Shown here piece after piece: positions 1-7,675 of a stretch of 12,615 nt of DNA (its first letter is position 1; the number at the start of each line of letters is the position of its first letter). The notes beneath the pieces were generated by a model. It searched no databases, was not told where the DNA came from, and saw only the letters and a list, made by a program, of their open reading frames with translations. The position numbers and the translations under genes are program-made. Source of the stretch: Verrucomicrobiota bacterium (lineage in GTDB: Bacteria > Verrucomicrobiota > Verrucomicrobiia > Limisphaerales > UBA9464); contig JANXMD010000608.1 of the NCBI GenBank assembly GCA_025354845.1, positions 1-12,615 of the forward strand, in the 5' to 3' direction.

Positions 1-2
1 CT

Positions 3-731
3 ATGGTCTTTGACGAATGCCCGCCGCACACGGCCTCGAAGGAAGACGTGCTCAAGGCGGTCAAGCGCACCCTTCGATGGGCGGCGGAGTGTCGCGTGCA
101 GCCGCGCGCGCCCGGGCAGTTTGTTTTTGGCATCGTCCAAGGCACCCACCATCCCGATCTCAGAAAGAAGTGCGCCGAAGAACTCGTCGCGATGGACTTC
201 GACGGCTATGCGATTGGCGGCGTGAGTGTTGGCGAACCCGAGCCCGAGATGATGAAGGCGGTGGAGATTTCCGAACCGCATCTCCCCGAGCACAAAGCCC
301 GCTACGCCATGGGGCTCGGGACGCCGGCGCAGATGGTCGAGTTGGTGGCACGCGGCGTCGATATGTTCGATTGCGTTCTCCCGACGCGCATCGCTCGCAA
401 TGGCACCGCGTTCACCCGGAAGGGCACGTTTGCCGTGAAGGGCGGCGCGGTGAAGGCAGATTTCAGTCCGATTGAGCAGGGGTGCACCTGCTTCGCCTGC
501 CAGAACCACACGCGCGCCTACATTCGGCACCTGATGAATGTGAACGAGATTCTCGGCCTGCGGTTGGTGAGCATCCACAACAGCCACTTCTATCTTGAGG
601 TGATGCGTGAGATCCGTTCGCACCTGGCGGCGGGGACGTTTGCCGAATATCGACGCGAGTTCATCGCGAATTACGTGCCGTCGGAAACCGTGCGTCGGGA
701 TCGCGCTGCCGCTGCTGCTGCGGCGGCGTAG
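3..731 (+). CDS. tgt: Queuine/preQ1 tRNA-guanine transglycosylase, 3' part (5' end outside the window)
   Basis: Tgt swaps guanine-34 in the anticodon of tRNA-Asp, -Asn, -His and -Tyr for the queuosine precursor preQ1, in the cytoplasm. The 242 visible residues match the C-terminal two thirds of the roughly 375-residue bacterial enzyme: the FDEC segment at the very start, FGIVQG and GYAIGG in the substrate pocket, and MFDCVLPTR with the nucleophilic aspartate at residue 123 of the fragment. The zinc site is intact as C161-x-C163-x2-C166-x25-H192. The ATG at position 3 is internal; family alignment from memory puts it near residue 140, so the true start lies to the left. The protein ends in eight alanines encoded by a GCN run just before TAG, beyond the usual family end. 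The gene converges on lpxB, 62 nt away. Identification is very secure. Confidence 0.96.
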   Translation: MVFDECPPHTASKEDVLKAVKRTLRWAAECRVQPRAPGQFVFGIVQGTHHPDLRKKCAEELVAMDFDGYAIGGVSVGEPEPEMMKAVEISEPHLPEHKARYAMGLGTPAQMVELVARGVDMFDCVLPTRIARNGTAFTRKGTFAVKGGAVKADFSPIEQGCTCFACQNHTRAYIRHLMNVNEILGLRLVSIHNSHFYLEVMREIRSHLAAGTFAEYRREFIANYVPSETVRRDRAAAAAAAA

Positions 732-748
732 TGCGGGGAATTGGAACC

Positions 749-780
749 GCAGAGACGCGGAGGCGCTAAGAAGAAGGAAG
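749..780. repeat. Degenerate octamer repeat, four units, between tgt and lpxB
   Basis: Four consecutive octamers can be read: GCAGAGAC, GCGGAGGC, GCTAAGAA, GAAGGAAG. The purine-rich pattern and the period of 8 are visible directly, though the fourth unit is weak. It resembles the dispersed 'cagagacgcagagg' type sequences that I remember from intergenic DNA of environmental bacteria, including the PVC group; that link is recollection and not a search result. The sequence fills most of the 62-nt spacer between two convergent genes. It also contains a short CCGC/GCGG stem with a 6-nt loop at 747-760, too weak to call as a terminator. No function is assigned. Confidence 0.45.
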
Positions 781-793
781 ATCTGGGTGAACT

Positions 794-1957
794 TCAGCCG
801 ACTGCAGCGGGTGGAAGCAGACCGAGAATGGCCTGCGCCGCGCGGTGGCTGGCTCCGGGCGTGCCTAGCTGCGCGCGGACGCGCCCGAGGGCCTCAATCG
901 CCTGCGACCGGGCTATCGAGTTGGCGAAATACGGTCCCAGGGCGCCGGCCAGCGCCTCAGGTGTTGCGGCATCCTGAACAAATTCGGGCATCACCGGCGC
1001 CTGCGCCAGCAGGTTGGGCATGGTGAGATAAGGCACCGTCACGATGCGCCGTCCGATCGCATAGGTCAGGGCGTTGGTCTTGTACAGGGTCACCGTGGGA
1101 ACACCGAACCAGGCGCATTCCAAGGTCACGGTTCCGGTGCAGGCGAGCGCGGCCGTTGCGGTTTGCAGGGCCTCGGAGAGTTCACCGACCTGAAGCTCCA
1201 TGGGGAAGTCCGTTGGCAGCATCGGGCGGACGAATTCTGCCAGCGACTCCGACGGCAACACCCAGCGGAATCGCGCCTTCACCGTCTTCTGCAGGCGCCG
1301 CGCCGCGTCCAGCATCACCGGCACATGGCGGACCAACTCACCGCGTCGGCTTCCGGGCAGCAGCACGAGCGTGGGGGCGACGGTTGGCTGCCTTGAAGGT
1401 GCTTGGGCCGCGGCGTGGCGATCCACGAGCGGATGACCAACAAACTCCACGCGCAAACTAGGCGTGTGCCGTGCGTACCACTCTTTTTCGAAGGGAAGGA
1501 TGCTCAGCAGCAGATCATGGATCTTCGCAATCTGCCGGGCCCGGCCAGGGCGCGACGCCCACACTTGCGGCGACACGTACTGCACCAGTTTCGGGTTCCA
1601 ATTCAGAAAGGGCCCCGACTGAACCGCGTCACGGACATGACGCGCCAGGCTGCCGTTGAACCCAAAGAAATCGACCCCCACCACCACTGCCGGCGTCTCC
1701 GCACGGGCGAGCGCGACGAGGTCGTCGCGGAATCCCTGGAAACGGCGAACTTCCCTCAGCGATGGGATTCCGATCACCGAGTGCCGGGTAAGATCCAGCG
1801 CCAGGTCCACCCCGGCCGCGGCCATCCTCTCGCCCCCGGCGCCAAAAAAGCGCAGGGAACGGCCGTCCGCAGCGGCGCGAAGGGCCGTCACCAGCTCAGC
1901 GGCGAGCTGATCGCCGCTCGGCTCTCCAGCGACCAGCATGATGGATAGCGGGGTCAC
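794..1957 (-). CDS. lpxB: Lipid-A-disaccharide synthase
   Basis: LpxB (glycosyltransferase family 19) joins UDP-2,3-diacylglucosamine and lipid X into the tetraacyl disaccharide of lipid A, at the inner face of the cytoplasmic membrane. The 387 residues fit the family length of about 380. The N-terminus has the family motif GEPSGD at residues 11-16. Further on come VDFFGFN, then YVSPQVWASRPGR followed by LPFEKEWY, and FVGHPLVD. The nucleotide-sugar half contains LPGSRRGE and CTGTVTLECAWFGVPTVTLYK. The segment VWASRPGR differs from the VWAWR of E. coli. The chosen start is GTG at 1957, because it precedes the LVAGEPSGD strand by the usual few residues; an ATG at 1939 would cut into that strand. 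No strong Shine-Dalgarno site is seen. It stands alone, convergent with tgt and divergent from smc, without the usual lpxD-fabZ-lpxA neighbours. Confidence 0.95.
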   Translation of the reverse strand: MTPLSIMLVAGEPSGDQLAAELVTALRAAADGRSLRFFGAGGERMAAAGVDLALDLTRHSVIGIPSLREVRRFQGFRDDLVALARAETPAVVVGVDFFGFNGSLARHVRDAVQSGPFLNWNPKLVQYVSPQVWASRPGRARQIAKIHDLLLSILPFEKEWYARHTPSLRVEFVGHPLVDRHAAAQAPSRQPTVAPTLVLLPGSRRGELVRHVPVMLDAARRLQKTVKARFRWVLPSESLAEFVRPMLPTDFPMELQVGELSEALQTATAALACTGTVTLECAWFGVPTVTLYKTNALTYAIGRRIVTVPYLTMPNLLAQAPVMPEFVQDAATPEALAGALGPYFANSIARSQAIEALGRVRAQLGTPGASHRAAQAILGLLPPAAVG

Positions 1958-2221
1958 GTCGTTCCGACAGCCTCGGCGACCCCCAAGTGGGAATGCAAGC
2001 CGGGGGCGCTCGGCGCTCCTCCCGTTGTTCCAAAAATCGACCTCGTTTCCAGGGGACGCCCCCCAAAACAGGCTCCGTCAATGGAGATTTGCTTGAAGCC
2101 TTAACGGGGTGGAAAGAAATCTACACCCCCATATCTTGTGGTATTGTGAATAACTTACCCTCTATCTGGTGGGGTTTCGGCTTGCCGGCAGGAGGGCCCT
2201 TACCTTGACTCTCGGGTTGCC
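1958..2221. promoter_or_regulatory. Divergent lpxB/smc spacer with a GGGGTG-N12-CACCCC inverted repeat
   Basis: This 264-nt spacer must carry the outward promoters of lpxB and smc. It contains an exact 6-bp inverted repeat, GGGGTG at 2106-2111 and CACCCC at 2124-2129, separated by an AT-rich 12-nt spacer, an arrangement that could be an operator or a small hairpin. Hexamers resembling a -35 box (TTGAAG, 2093-2098) and -10 boxes (TATCTT at 2132-2137, TATTGT at 2142-2147) occur, but no pair has the right spacing, so no promoter is called. A CAGGAGGG stretch lies about 25 nt before the smc ATG, too far for a normal ribosome site. The overlapping open frames look non-coding. Confidence 0.25.
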
Positions 2222-5200
2222 ATGTACCTCAAGAATCTCACCGCACTGGGCTTCAAATCGTTTGCCGACAAGATGTCGCTGAACTTCCAGCCCGGAGTGG
2301 CCGCCATCGTGGGGCCCAACGGCTGCGGCAAGTCCAACGTGTCGGATGCCATCCGTTGGGTGCTGGGTGAGCAGTCGGCCAAGGTGCTTCGCGGTGGCGA
2401 GATGGCCGACGTCATTTTCAACGGCACCGATTCCCGGAAGCCGATGGGCATGGCCGAGGTGAGTCTGACCTTGGGCGACGTGGACACCGAACAGCTCCGC
2501 GCTGCGGGCATTACGGTGGACTTCAACGAGGTCACCATCACTCGCCGCGTATTTCGCGACGGAGGGTCTGAGTATTTCATCAACAAAGTGGGCTGCCGGT
2601 TGCGCGACATCCAGCAACTGTTCATGGGCACGGGAATGGGCAAGGCGTCCTACTCGATCATGGCTCAGGGCAACATCACACAAATCCTTTCCAGCCGCCC
2701 TGAAGATCGTCGGCTGGTTTTCGAAGAAGCGGCGGGAATCACCAAGTTTAAGTCCCAGCGCAAGGAAGCCCTCCGAAAGCTCGAAAGTACCGAGCAAAAC
2801 CTTCTGCGCGTTCAAGACCTCATCAAAGAAGTGAAGCGCCAAATTGGCTCCCTGCAACGGCAGGCTGGCAAGGCGCGCCGATTCAAGTCGCTTCAAGCGG
2901 AGCTTCAAAGCCTCGAGACGCAGTTGGCGCGTCACCAGTTCGATGTCCTCCAGCAGGAGATTGCTGCCCGTCAGGAGGAGCTGCTGGTGGTGTCACGCGA
3001 CATGGAAGCCAGCCAGGAGTTGGTGCTGAAGACCGAGGACGAAATCCTCCAATTGCGCACGCGACTCGGGGAGTTGGAGCAAGAGATTTCGCTCAACCAG
3101 CAGCATGGTCTTGAATTAAAGGCGGATTCGGATCGGCACGGAGCAAAGATTGGTTTCAACGAGCAGCGAATTCAGGAACTGGAAAGCCAAAACGAGCGTG
3201 CATTGCAGGACATCCGACAGTCGGAGGAGCGGTGCGCTATCGCCCAGGAGGAATTGCTGGCGGTGACCGAACGATTGGAGGCCTCTCAGGTATCGCTGAG
3301 CGCACTGCGTTCGGGCCTTGAGGAGCGTCGCAATGCGTTGCAGGCGGTCGAGCGGGAAGTGTCCACCGGGCAGGAATCCCTCCGCGTCGCACAATCGCAG
3401 GCGTTCGCGGCGGCGCAGGGACTTGCCCGTACTCGCAATGAACTCAATCAGCTCGATCTGCAGAAACAGGGCAACGTGGTCCGCCTCGAAAAGCTCGCCG
3501 CCGAACGGGTCGGGCTGGAGGAGGAACGGAACCGTCTGGAGGCGCGCCTCACCGAGTTCTCGATGCAGGTCGAGTCCGAGCGTCTGAGCGTCCAGGCCTC
3601 GCGCGGCACGCTGGAGGAGCGCCAGCAGCGGGTGCGTGAACTTCAGGGCGAGATCGCCACGGCTCAGCATCAGCTCGATGGCGTGGTGCGCCAGCAGGCG
3701 GAGAAGCGCAGTCGGCTAAACGTCCTGGAGCAGCTCGACACCCAGCACGAGGGTTTCGCTGCCGGCGCGCTCGCTGCACTCCGCCAGTCCGATGCGGTCC
3801 TCGGATCGTTGGCCGACAAGATCCGAGTTCCCGGTGATTTGGTCCCCGCCATTGAAGCGGCGCTCGGACATCATCTCCAGTTGGTGCTGACTCAGAATGC
3901 AGAGTCCGCCACCCGCATCCTTTCCGATCTCAGCGCCGGCGGAAAGGGACGTGCCAGCCTCGCCGCGCTGTCCTTGTCGCCGGCGGGCTCTGAAGTTTCC
4001 GCGGCTTCCGAAGGCCTGCCCGGGCTGAGGGCCCTGGATGGAGTGGAGTGCGAGGAGTCGGTAAAGCCGCTCATTGAGGGGTTGCTCGGTCGCACCCGGA
4101 TCGTTGCCGATCTCGCCGAGGCCACCACGGCCTGGACGGCCTGCGGCGGGGCGTTGGATTTCGTCACTCGCAACGGCGAAGTGTTGACCCGTCTGGGAAT
4201 CTATACCGGCGGCGCCGTGGGCAATTCCGCCAAGGCTCCGGCCAGCATTCTGGGCCGTAAGAACCAGATCGCGGAACTGCAGTCGGAACTCCAGCGCCTT
4301 GGCGACCAGGTGCAGGAGGCGAGTCGTGCCAAGGCCGCTCTCCAGTCGGAGCAGACCGCGCTCCAGGCCAGCCTGGAAGAAGCGCGGAGCGAGCTCCGTC
4401 AGCAGGAAGTGGCCATCGCCACTCGCCAGGGCGAATTCAATGCGTTGAAGAATTCGCAGCGGTCGCTTGCGGCGAAGTTCGACACCGTGGTCCACGATCT
4501 CGACACCCTTTCGTCGGTCGATCAGGAGGGCGTGGCTCGCCGCGAAAAACTCGTGGCTCAGGTGGCCGATCTGGAGTCCGTCGAACAGAATGCGTCCCTG
4601 GACGTGGCGCGCCTCAGCGCCGATCTGGAGGCGCATCGTCAGCGTCGCGATGCGGCGCAACAAGGCGTCAGCGATGCGAAGGTTTCCCTGGCAACCGAAG
4701 AACAGCTCCACGCGAGCCACGGTCGCCAGCGCGCGCCACTGGAGCAGCGGATCCGTGAGACGACCGCGCTGGTCCAGCGCCTCGAGTCGGAGTTGGGTGG
4801 TTTCGCCGGACGGCGTGAGCAGTACAGCCGCGAGATTGAAGAATCCCGCCGTCAAATTGAGCGCCTGGATCACGAGCGGCGTTCTGTCGCCGAGCAGGTG
4901 GCCGGATTGGTGCAGCAGAAGTCCGGACTCGAGAACGAAATCAGCACGCGCGAAGAGGGCCTGCGCGATCAACGCATCCGCCTCACCGCAAGTCAGGCCC
5001 GTCGTGGCACGCTCGAGGTCGAACTGGCGCAAAAAACGATGGCGACCGAGAACCTTCGCGAGAAGATCCGCACCAAGTACCAGCTCGAACTCGACACCCT
5101 TCGCGGCGAGGGCATCCGCATTATCCTCGCCGATGAGGGGCCCGCCAAGGTGGAGACTGTTTCGCTCGAGGAAATGCAGGCTGCAGGTCTCAGCACCGAC

Positions 5201-5944
5201 TGGGATGCGGTTGCGGCCCAGGTTGCAGCCATCCAAAAGCGCGTGGACGACATTGGCCCGGTCAACCTAGTAGCCATTGAGGAATACGACGAAACCGAGC
5301 AGCGCTATAATTTCCTCACTACCCAGAACGATGACCTCGTGAAGGCAAAGGAACAGTTGCTTGAGGTCATCAATCGGATCAACGCCGAGACGAAGACGAT
5401 GTTCGTCGAGACCTTCACCCGGATTCGCGACAATTTCCGTGTGCTCTTCAGCGAGATCTTCGGGGGCGGCAAAGCGGACCTCGAGCTGGTTGAGGGCGAA
5501 GACGTGCTGGAGTCGGGCATCAACATCGTGGCCCGTCCGCCGGGCAAGCAGTTGCAGTCCATTATGCTGCTCTCCGGCGGTGAGCAGACGATGACCGCGG
5601 TGGCGTTGCTCTTCGCGATCTACCAGGTGAAGCCGTCGCCATTCTGTGTGCTGGACGAACTGGACGCGCCGCTCGACGAGTCGAACATCAACCGCTTCAT
5701 CAAGGTGCTGCAGCGCTTCATTGATCACAGCCAGTTCATCGTGATCACCCACAACAAGCGTACCATCGGCATGGCCGACGTCCTCTACGGCGTGACCATG
5801 CAGGAGCAGGGCGTAAGCAAGATCGTGAGTGTGCGCTTCAACCGCGTGGAACCGACCGAAGACCGCACTCCCGCTCTCGTGAATGTCGAACCGCAGGGTC
5901 TCGGTGACGCTCCGGGCGAGCACGACGTCGTGATGGCTAAGTAA
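2222..5944 (+). CDS. smc: Chromosome segregation protein SMC
   Basis: SMC is the core ATPase of bacterial condensin; with ScpA and ScpB it organises and segregates the chromosome. The 1240 residues match the family length of about 1150-1250 and all domains are in order. The Walker A motif GPNGCGKS lies at 31-38 in the N-terminal head and the Q-loop region (MAQGNITQIL) follows. A long heptad-rich coiled coil runs from about 165 to 500, the hinge from about 510 to 670 (GRASLAAL and a GGAVGNS segment), and the returning coiled coil to about 1010. The C-terminal head has the ABC signature LSGGEQ at 1117-1122 and Walker B CVLDELD ending at D1148, with the D-loop APLD to 1152. The ATG is followed at once by the family start YLKNLTALGFKSFAD, so the start is secure although the leader has no proper Shine-Dalgarno site. 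scpA and scpB are not in the window. Confidence 0.97.
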   Translation: MYLKNLTALGFKSFADKMSLNFQPGVAAIVGPNGCGKSNVSDAIRWVLGEQSAKVLRGGEMADVIFNGTDSRKPMGMAEVSLTLGDVDTEQLRAAGITVDFNEVTITRRVFRDGGSEYFINKVGCRLRDIQQLFMGTGMGKASYSIMAQGNITQILSSRPEDRRLVFEEAAGITKFKSQRKEALRKLESTEQNLLRVQDLIKEVKRQIGSLQRQAGKARRFKSLQAELQSLETQLARHQFDVLQQEIAARQEELLVVSRDMEASQELVLKTEDEILQLRTRLGELEQEISLNQQHGLELKADSDRHGAKIGFNEQRIQELESQNERALQDIRQSEERCAIAQEELLAVTERLEASQVSLSALRSGLEERRNALQAVEREVSTGQESLRVAQSQAFAAAQGLARTRNELNQLDLQKQGNVVRLEKLAAERVGLEEERNRLEARLTEFSMQVESERLSVQASRGTLEERQQRVRELQGEIATAQHQLDGVVRQQAEKRSRLNVLEQLDTQHEGFAAGALAALRQSDAVLGSLADKIRVPGDLVPAIEAALGHHLQLVLTQNAESATRILSDLSAGGKGRASLAALSLSPAGSEVSAASEGLPGLRALDGVECEESVKPLIEGLLGRTRIVADLAEATTAWTACGGALDFVTRNGEVLTRLGIYTGGAVGNSAKAPASILGRKNQIAELQSELQRLGDQVQEASRAKAALQSEQTALQASLEEARSELRQQEVAIATRQGEFNALKNSQRSLAAKFDTVVHDLDTLSSVDQEGVARREKLVAQVADLESVEQNASLDVARLSADLEAHRQRRDAAQQGVSDAKVSLATEEQLHASHGRQRAPLEQRIRETTALVQRLESELGGFAGRREQYSREIEESRRQIERLDHERRSVAEQVAGLVQQKSGLENEISTREEGLRDQRIRLTASQARRGTLEVELAQKTMATENLREKIRTKYQLELDTLRGEGIRIILADEGPAKVETVSLEEMQAAGLSTDWDAVAAQVAAIQKRVDDIGPVNLVAIEEYDETEQRYNFLTTQNDDLVKAKEQLLEVINRINAETKTMFVETFTRIRDNFRVLFSEIFGGGKADLELVEGEDVLESGINIVARPPGKQLQSIMLLSGGEQTMTAVALLFAIYQVKPSPFCVLDELDAPLDESNINRFIKVLQRFIDHSQFIVITHNKRTIGMADVLYGVTMQEQGVSKIVSVRFNRVEPTEDRTPALVNVEPQGLGDAPGEHDVVMAK

Positions 5945-5952
5945 TCCCGCGG

Positions 5953-5979
5953 GGAAGGGCGGAATACGTCCGTCCTTCC
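5953..5979. terminator. Hairpin between convergent smc and oxidoreductase genes
   Basis: An 11-bp stem is visible: positions 5953-5963 (GGAAGGGCGGA) pair with 5969-5979 (TCCGTCCTTCC) with one G-U pair, around a 5-nt loop ATACG. It starts 9 nt after the smc stop codon and ends 12 nt before the end of the convergent oxidoreductase gene, the expected place for a shared bidirectional terminator. There is no run of T on either side, so it is not a classical intrinsic terminator; its function is inferred from stem strength and position. Confidence 0.5.
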
Positions 5980-5990
5980 GTCCGGTAGGC

Positions 5991-7097
5991 TCACCGGGAG
6001 GACCGGAGTTCGACCCGCTTGCCCGTCCGGGCTGAGGTACGCGCCGCGTCCAAGATCTCCGTGACGACGAGGTTGATCTCCAGCGAGGACAGACCGGAGG
6101 GCTTGATTTCGCCCCGCACGACCGCCGCGAGATAGGAAAGCGGATCGGCCTGCGCGCCCCGCAGTGGAGGGGGTGTCGGTTCCATCTCCGGCGATTTGAC
6201 GGTGCGCAGCTTGAGGACGTCTTTGCGCGGTACCAGCAGTTGGCCCGTTTGGCCGTAAATCTCCATGTCCTTGCGGTCAATCGCCCAGTTCCAGGATGCC
6301 TGAATGATTCCCTGCGCGTGCGGGTAGGTGAGCACGATCGTCGCCTCGTCATCGACCTTGGGATAAACCTCCGGCTTGAGCTGCTGGGTCACGGCCAGGA
6401 CCGCCGTCGGTCGTTGTCCGTCCATCAGCCAGGTAATGAGATCGGCCCCGTAACAGCCGAAGTCCATTAGGGCGCCGCCGCCGTTGAGCACCGGATCGGT
6501 TAGCCAGTTCAAAAACTCGGCGGAGCAACCAATTTCCTTCGGTCCGCGATGGCCGTCGTGAACCACCACTTTGCGCAGATCGCCAATCGCACGCTGATCA
6601 TGCACGATGGCATAAGCCGCCTGGTTCGCCGGATACCAAGTCGTCTCGTAGTTCACCAGGATCTGGATGCCGCCCTTTTTCGCGGCCGCCTGGATTGCCC
6701 GGGCGTGCTCCAGATTCACGGCGAGCGGTTTTTCCATCATCACAGTGAGGCCATGGGCGGCGCATTCCTCGACCACCCGGCGGTGCTCAAACGTGCTGGT
6801 GAAGGTCGCGACCGCCTGTACGTTCGTCTTGCGAAGCAGGTCTCCAAGGCTGGGGTAAAACAGGTCGGAGCTGAGTTGATAGGCCTTGGCATAGCGCGCC
6901 ACCAGTTCCCGGTCGGACTCCACGATGCCCACCAGTTGAACGTCGCTGCGGCTGCGTGCCGCCGGGATGAAGCCGCGGGCGTGATCGTGCGTGAGGCCGA
7001 CAATGGCGAACCGCACCGGCGGCGGAGCCGGTTGGGCACGCCCGATCAAGATCGCGAACAGAAGCCAGGCGACGGAAAAGACGCTGCGGATTTTCAT
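5991..7097 (-). CDS. Exported Gfo/Idh/MocA-family oxidoreductase
   Basis: This 368-residue protein is a predicted NAD(P)-dependent dehydrogenase of the Gfo/Idh/MocA family, whose members mostly act on sugars or inositols; the substrate here is unknown. Residues 1-21 look like a Sec signal peptide: K2 and R4, a hydrophobic core up to I18, and a possible cut after GRA. There is no twin-arginine motif. The Rossmann start is FAIVGLTHDHARGF (30-43), in which the usual GxGxxG is replaced by GLTHDH. The family motif EKP, with the catalytic lysine K123, is present, and GGGALMDFGCYGADLITWL matches the start of the C-terminal substrate domain. The ATG at 7097 was chosen because it opens the signal peptide; the frame stays open upstream to 7256 but through repeat DNA. 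The leader is pyrimidine-rich (TTCTCCTGCTTTCC) with no Shine-Dalgarno site. Family assignment is secure, function is not. Confidence 0.9.
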   Translation of the reverse strand: MKIRSVFSVAWLLFAILIGRAQPAPPPVRFAIVGLTHDHARGFIPAARSRSDVQLVGIVESDRELVARYAKAYQLSSDLFYPSLGDLLRKTNVQAVATFTSTFEHRRVVEECAAHGLTVMMEKPLAVNLEHARAIQAAAKKGGIQILVNYETTWYPANQAAYAIVHDQRAIGDLRKVVVHDGHRGPKEIGCSAEFLNWLTDPVLNGGGALMDFGCYGADLITWLMDGQRPTAVLAVTQQLKPEVYPKVDDEATIVLTYPHAQGIIQASWNWAIDRKDMEIYGQTGQLLVPRKDVLKLRTVKSPEMEPTPPPLRGAQADPLSYLAAVVRGEIKPSGLSSLEINLVVTEILDAARTSARTGKRVELRSSR

Positions 7098-7176
7098 GGA
7101 AAGCAGGAGAACTAGAAACACGCTAAGGAATTCCAGGGCCACGAACAACGACAGATCCCAGGCGATGACTTGAGAC

Positions 7177-7190
7177 CTTCGACTTTCGAC
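7177..7190 (-). repeat. Two heptamers in inverse orientation to the main array
   Basis: On the plus strand the sequence reads CTTCGAC TTTCGAC, which is GTCGAAA GTCGAAG on the minus strand. This is the same purine-rich heptamer type as the array at 7252-7328 but pointing the other way, with the GC-rich palindrome lying between the two. The arms could pair partially in a long imperfect stem. Only two units are present, so the repeat call rests on the neighbouring array. Confidence 0.45.
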
Positions 7191-7228
7191 TCCGCCCCAG
7201 GGCCAACAGCCCGCCCCACATCCGGAGC

Positions 7229-7245
7229 GCCGGCATCCTGCCGGC
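7229..7245. repeat. Perfect GC-rich palindrome, REP-like hairpin
   Basis: GCCGGCA (7229-7235) and TGCCGGC (7239-7245) form an exact 7-bp stem with the 3-nt loop TCC. On the minus strand, with flanking bases, it encodes the peptide AGRMPAL if translated. I remember this peptide string from many spurious ORFs of Verrucomicrobiota and Planctomycetota genomes, which suggests a dispersed repeat; this is recollection and was not searched. It lies about 130 nt upstream of the oxidoreductase start. A terminator is possible, but no gene clearly ends here. Confidence 0.55.
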
Positions 7246-7251
7246 CGGGTT

Positions 7252-7328
7252 CGCAAATCGAAGATCGAAGATCGAAGTTCGGAGATGGGAAACGGGAGAC
7301 CGAAGTTCGAAGATTGGAGATCGAAATT
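7252..7328 (+). repeat. Heptamer tandem array, 11 units, consensus CGAAGAT
   Basis: Reading from 7252 in steps of seven gives CGCAAAT, CGAAGAT, CGAAGAT, CGAAGTT, CGGAGAT, GGGAAAC, GGGAGAC, CGAAGTT, CGAAGAT, TGGAGAT and CGAAATT, with no break in register. Units diverge from the consensus mostly by single or double substitutions, and the central two are the most degenerate. Three units make 21 nt, so all three frames stay open and generate repetitive spurious ORFs on both strands. It resembles the short tandem heptanucleotide repeats described in cyanobacteria, and in my recollection similar arrays occur in Verrucomicrobiota. The array abuts a palindrome on the left and hairpins on the right. 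Function is unknown. Confidence 0.75.
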
Positions 7329-7675
7329 GGGGCGGGCACGCCGTTTGAAGCCCCGCCTTCAGGTGGCTTGGAAGACCTGGAATATCAACCGTGGATTGAA
7401 TCACTCCCGAGGACCCAGCACCTGTGTCCAACACCTCCAAAACCGCCCCCGGTGCCTCGAGTGTCAAATCCCACTCGACAAGGTCCCCAATTCGCTAAAA
7501 GTTGCGATCGGTCCTAACAACAGGATCGACTTGGCGCTCGGACTGGCATTCGGCACGATCCCTATCGCCGAGAGCCCAAAATCCAAGCTCGGCTCACTAG
7601 ATTGTTGGGCCGCTGCCTCGTCGGCGTGACGAATCGATTTGGACTCGATCAAACCAAAAAATAGAAGGGTCAAGT

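Larger units (their letters stand above)
7098..7675. other. Gene-poor repeat-bearing stretch of 578 nt
   Basis: I see no convincing gene here. The stretch separates the start of the minus-strand oxidoreductase from the start of a small plus-strand membrane protein. Its first half holds the palindrome and heptamer arrays listed separately. Two further hairpins follow the array directly: GGCGGG (7331-7336) with CCCGCC (7352-7357), and CAGGT (7360-7364) with ACCTG (7375-7379). The second half (7380-7675) is of ordinary composition. One plus-strand frame ending at 7629 contains a CLEC pair followed by IPLDKVPNSLKVAIG, which might be the remnant of a small zinc-ribbon protein, but its N-terminal part reads through the repeats and I do not call it. 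No tRNA or recognised structured RNA was seen. Confidence 0.6.

Noticed and set aside
1403..1948. 181-residue plus-strand frame
   Set aside because: It is antisense to lpxB, with no family signal and a composition typical of a shadow frame.
2093..2147. sigma70-type promoter for smc
   Set aside because: -35-like and -10-like hexamers are present, but no pair has 16-18 nt spacing with acceptable matches.
2162..2935. 257-residue minus-strand frame across the smc start
   Set aside because: It is antisense to the SMC head domain, whose Walker A motif is intact on the plus strand.
3716..5236. 506-residue open frame on the minus strand
   Set aside because: It lies wholly antisense to smc and mirrors the coiled-coil codon pattern; its translation resembles no family.
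7252..7328. CRISPR array
   Set aside because: Units are 7 nt, directly adjacent and lack spacers, and no cas gene is nearby.
7170..7629. ORFs of 114-115 residues across the repeat region
   Set aside because: The heptamer array keeps all frames open (3 units equal 21 nt), so ORF length is not evidence of coding here.
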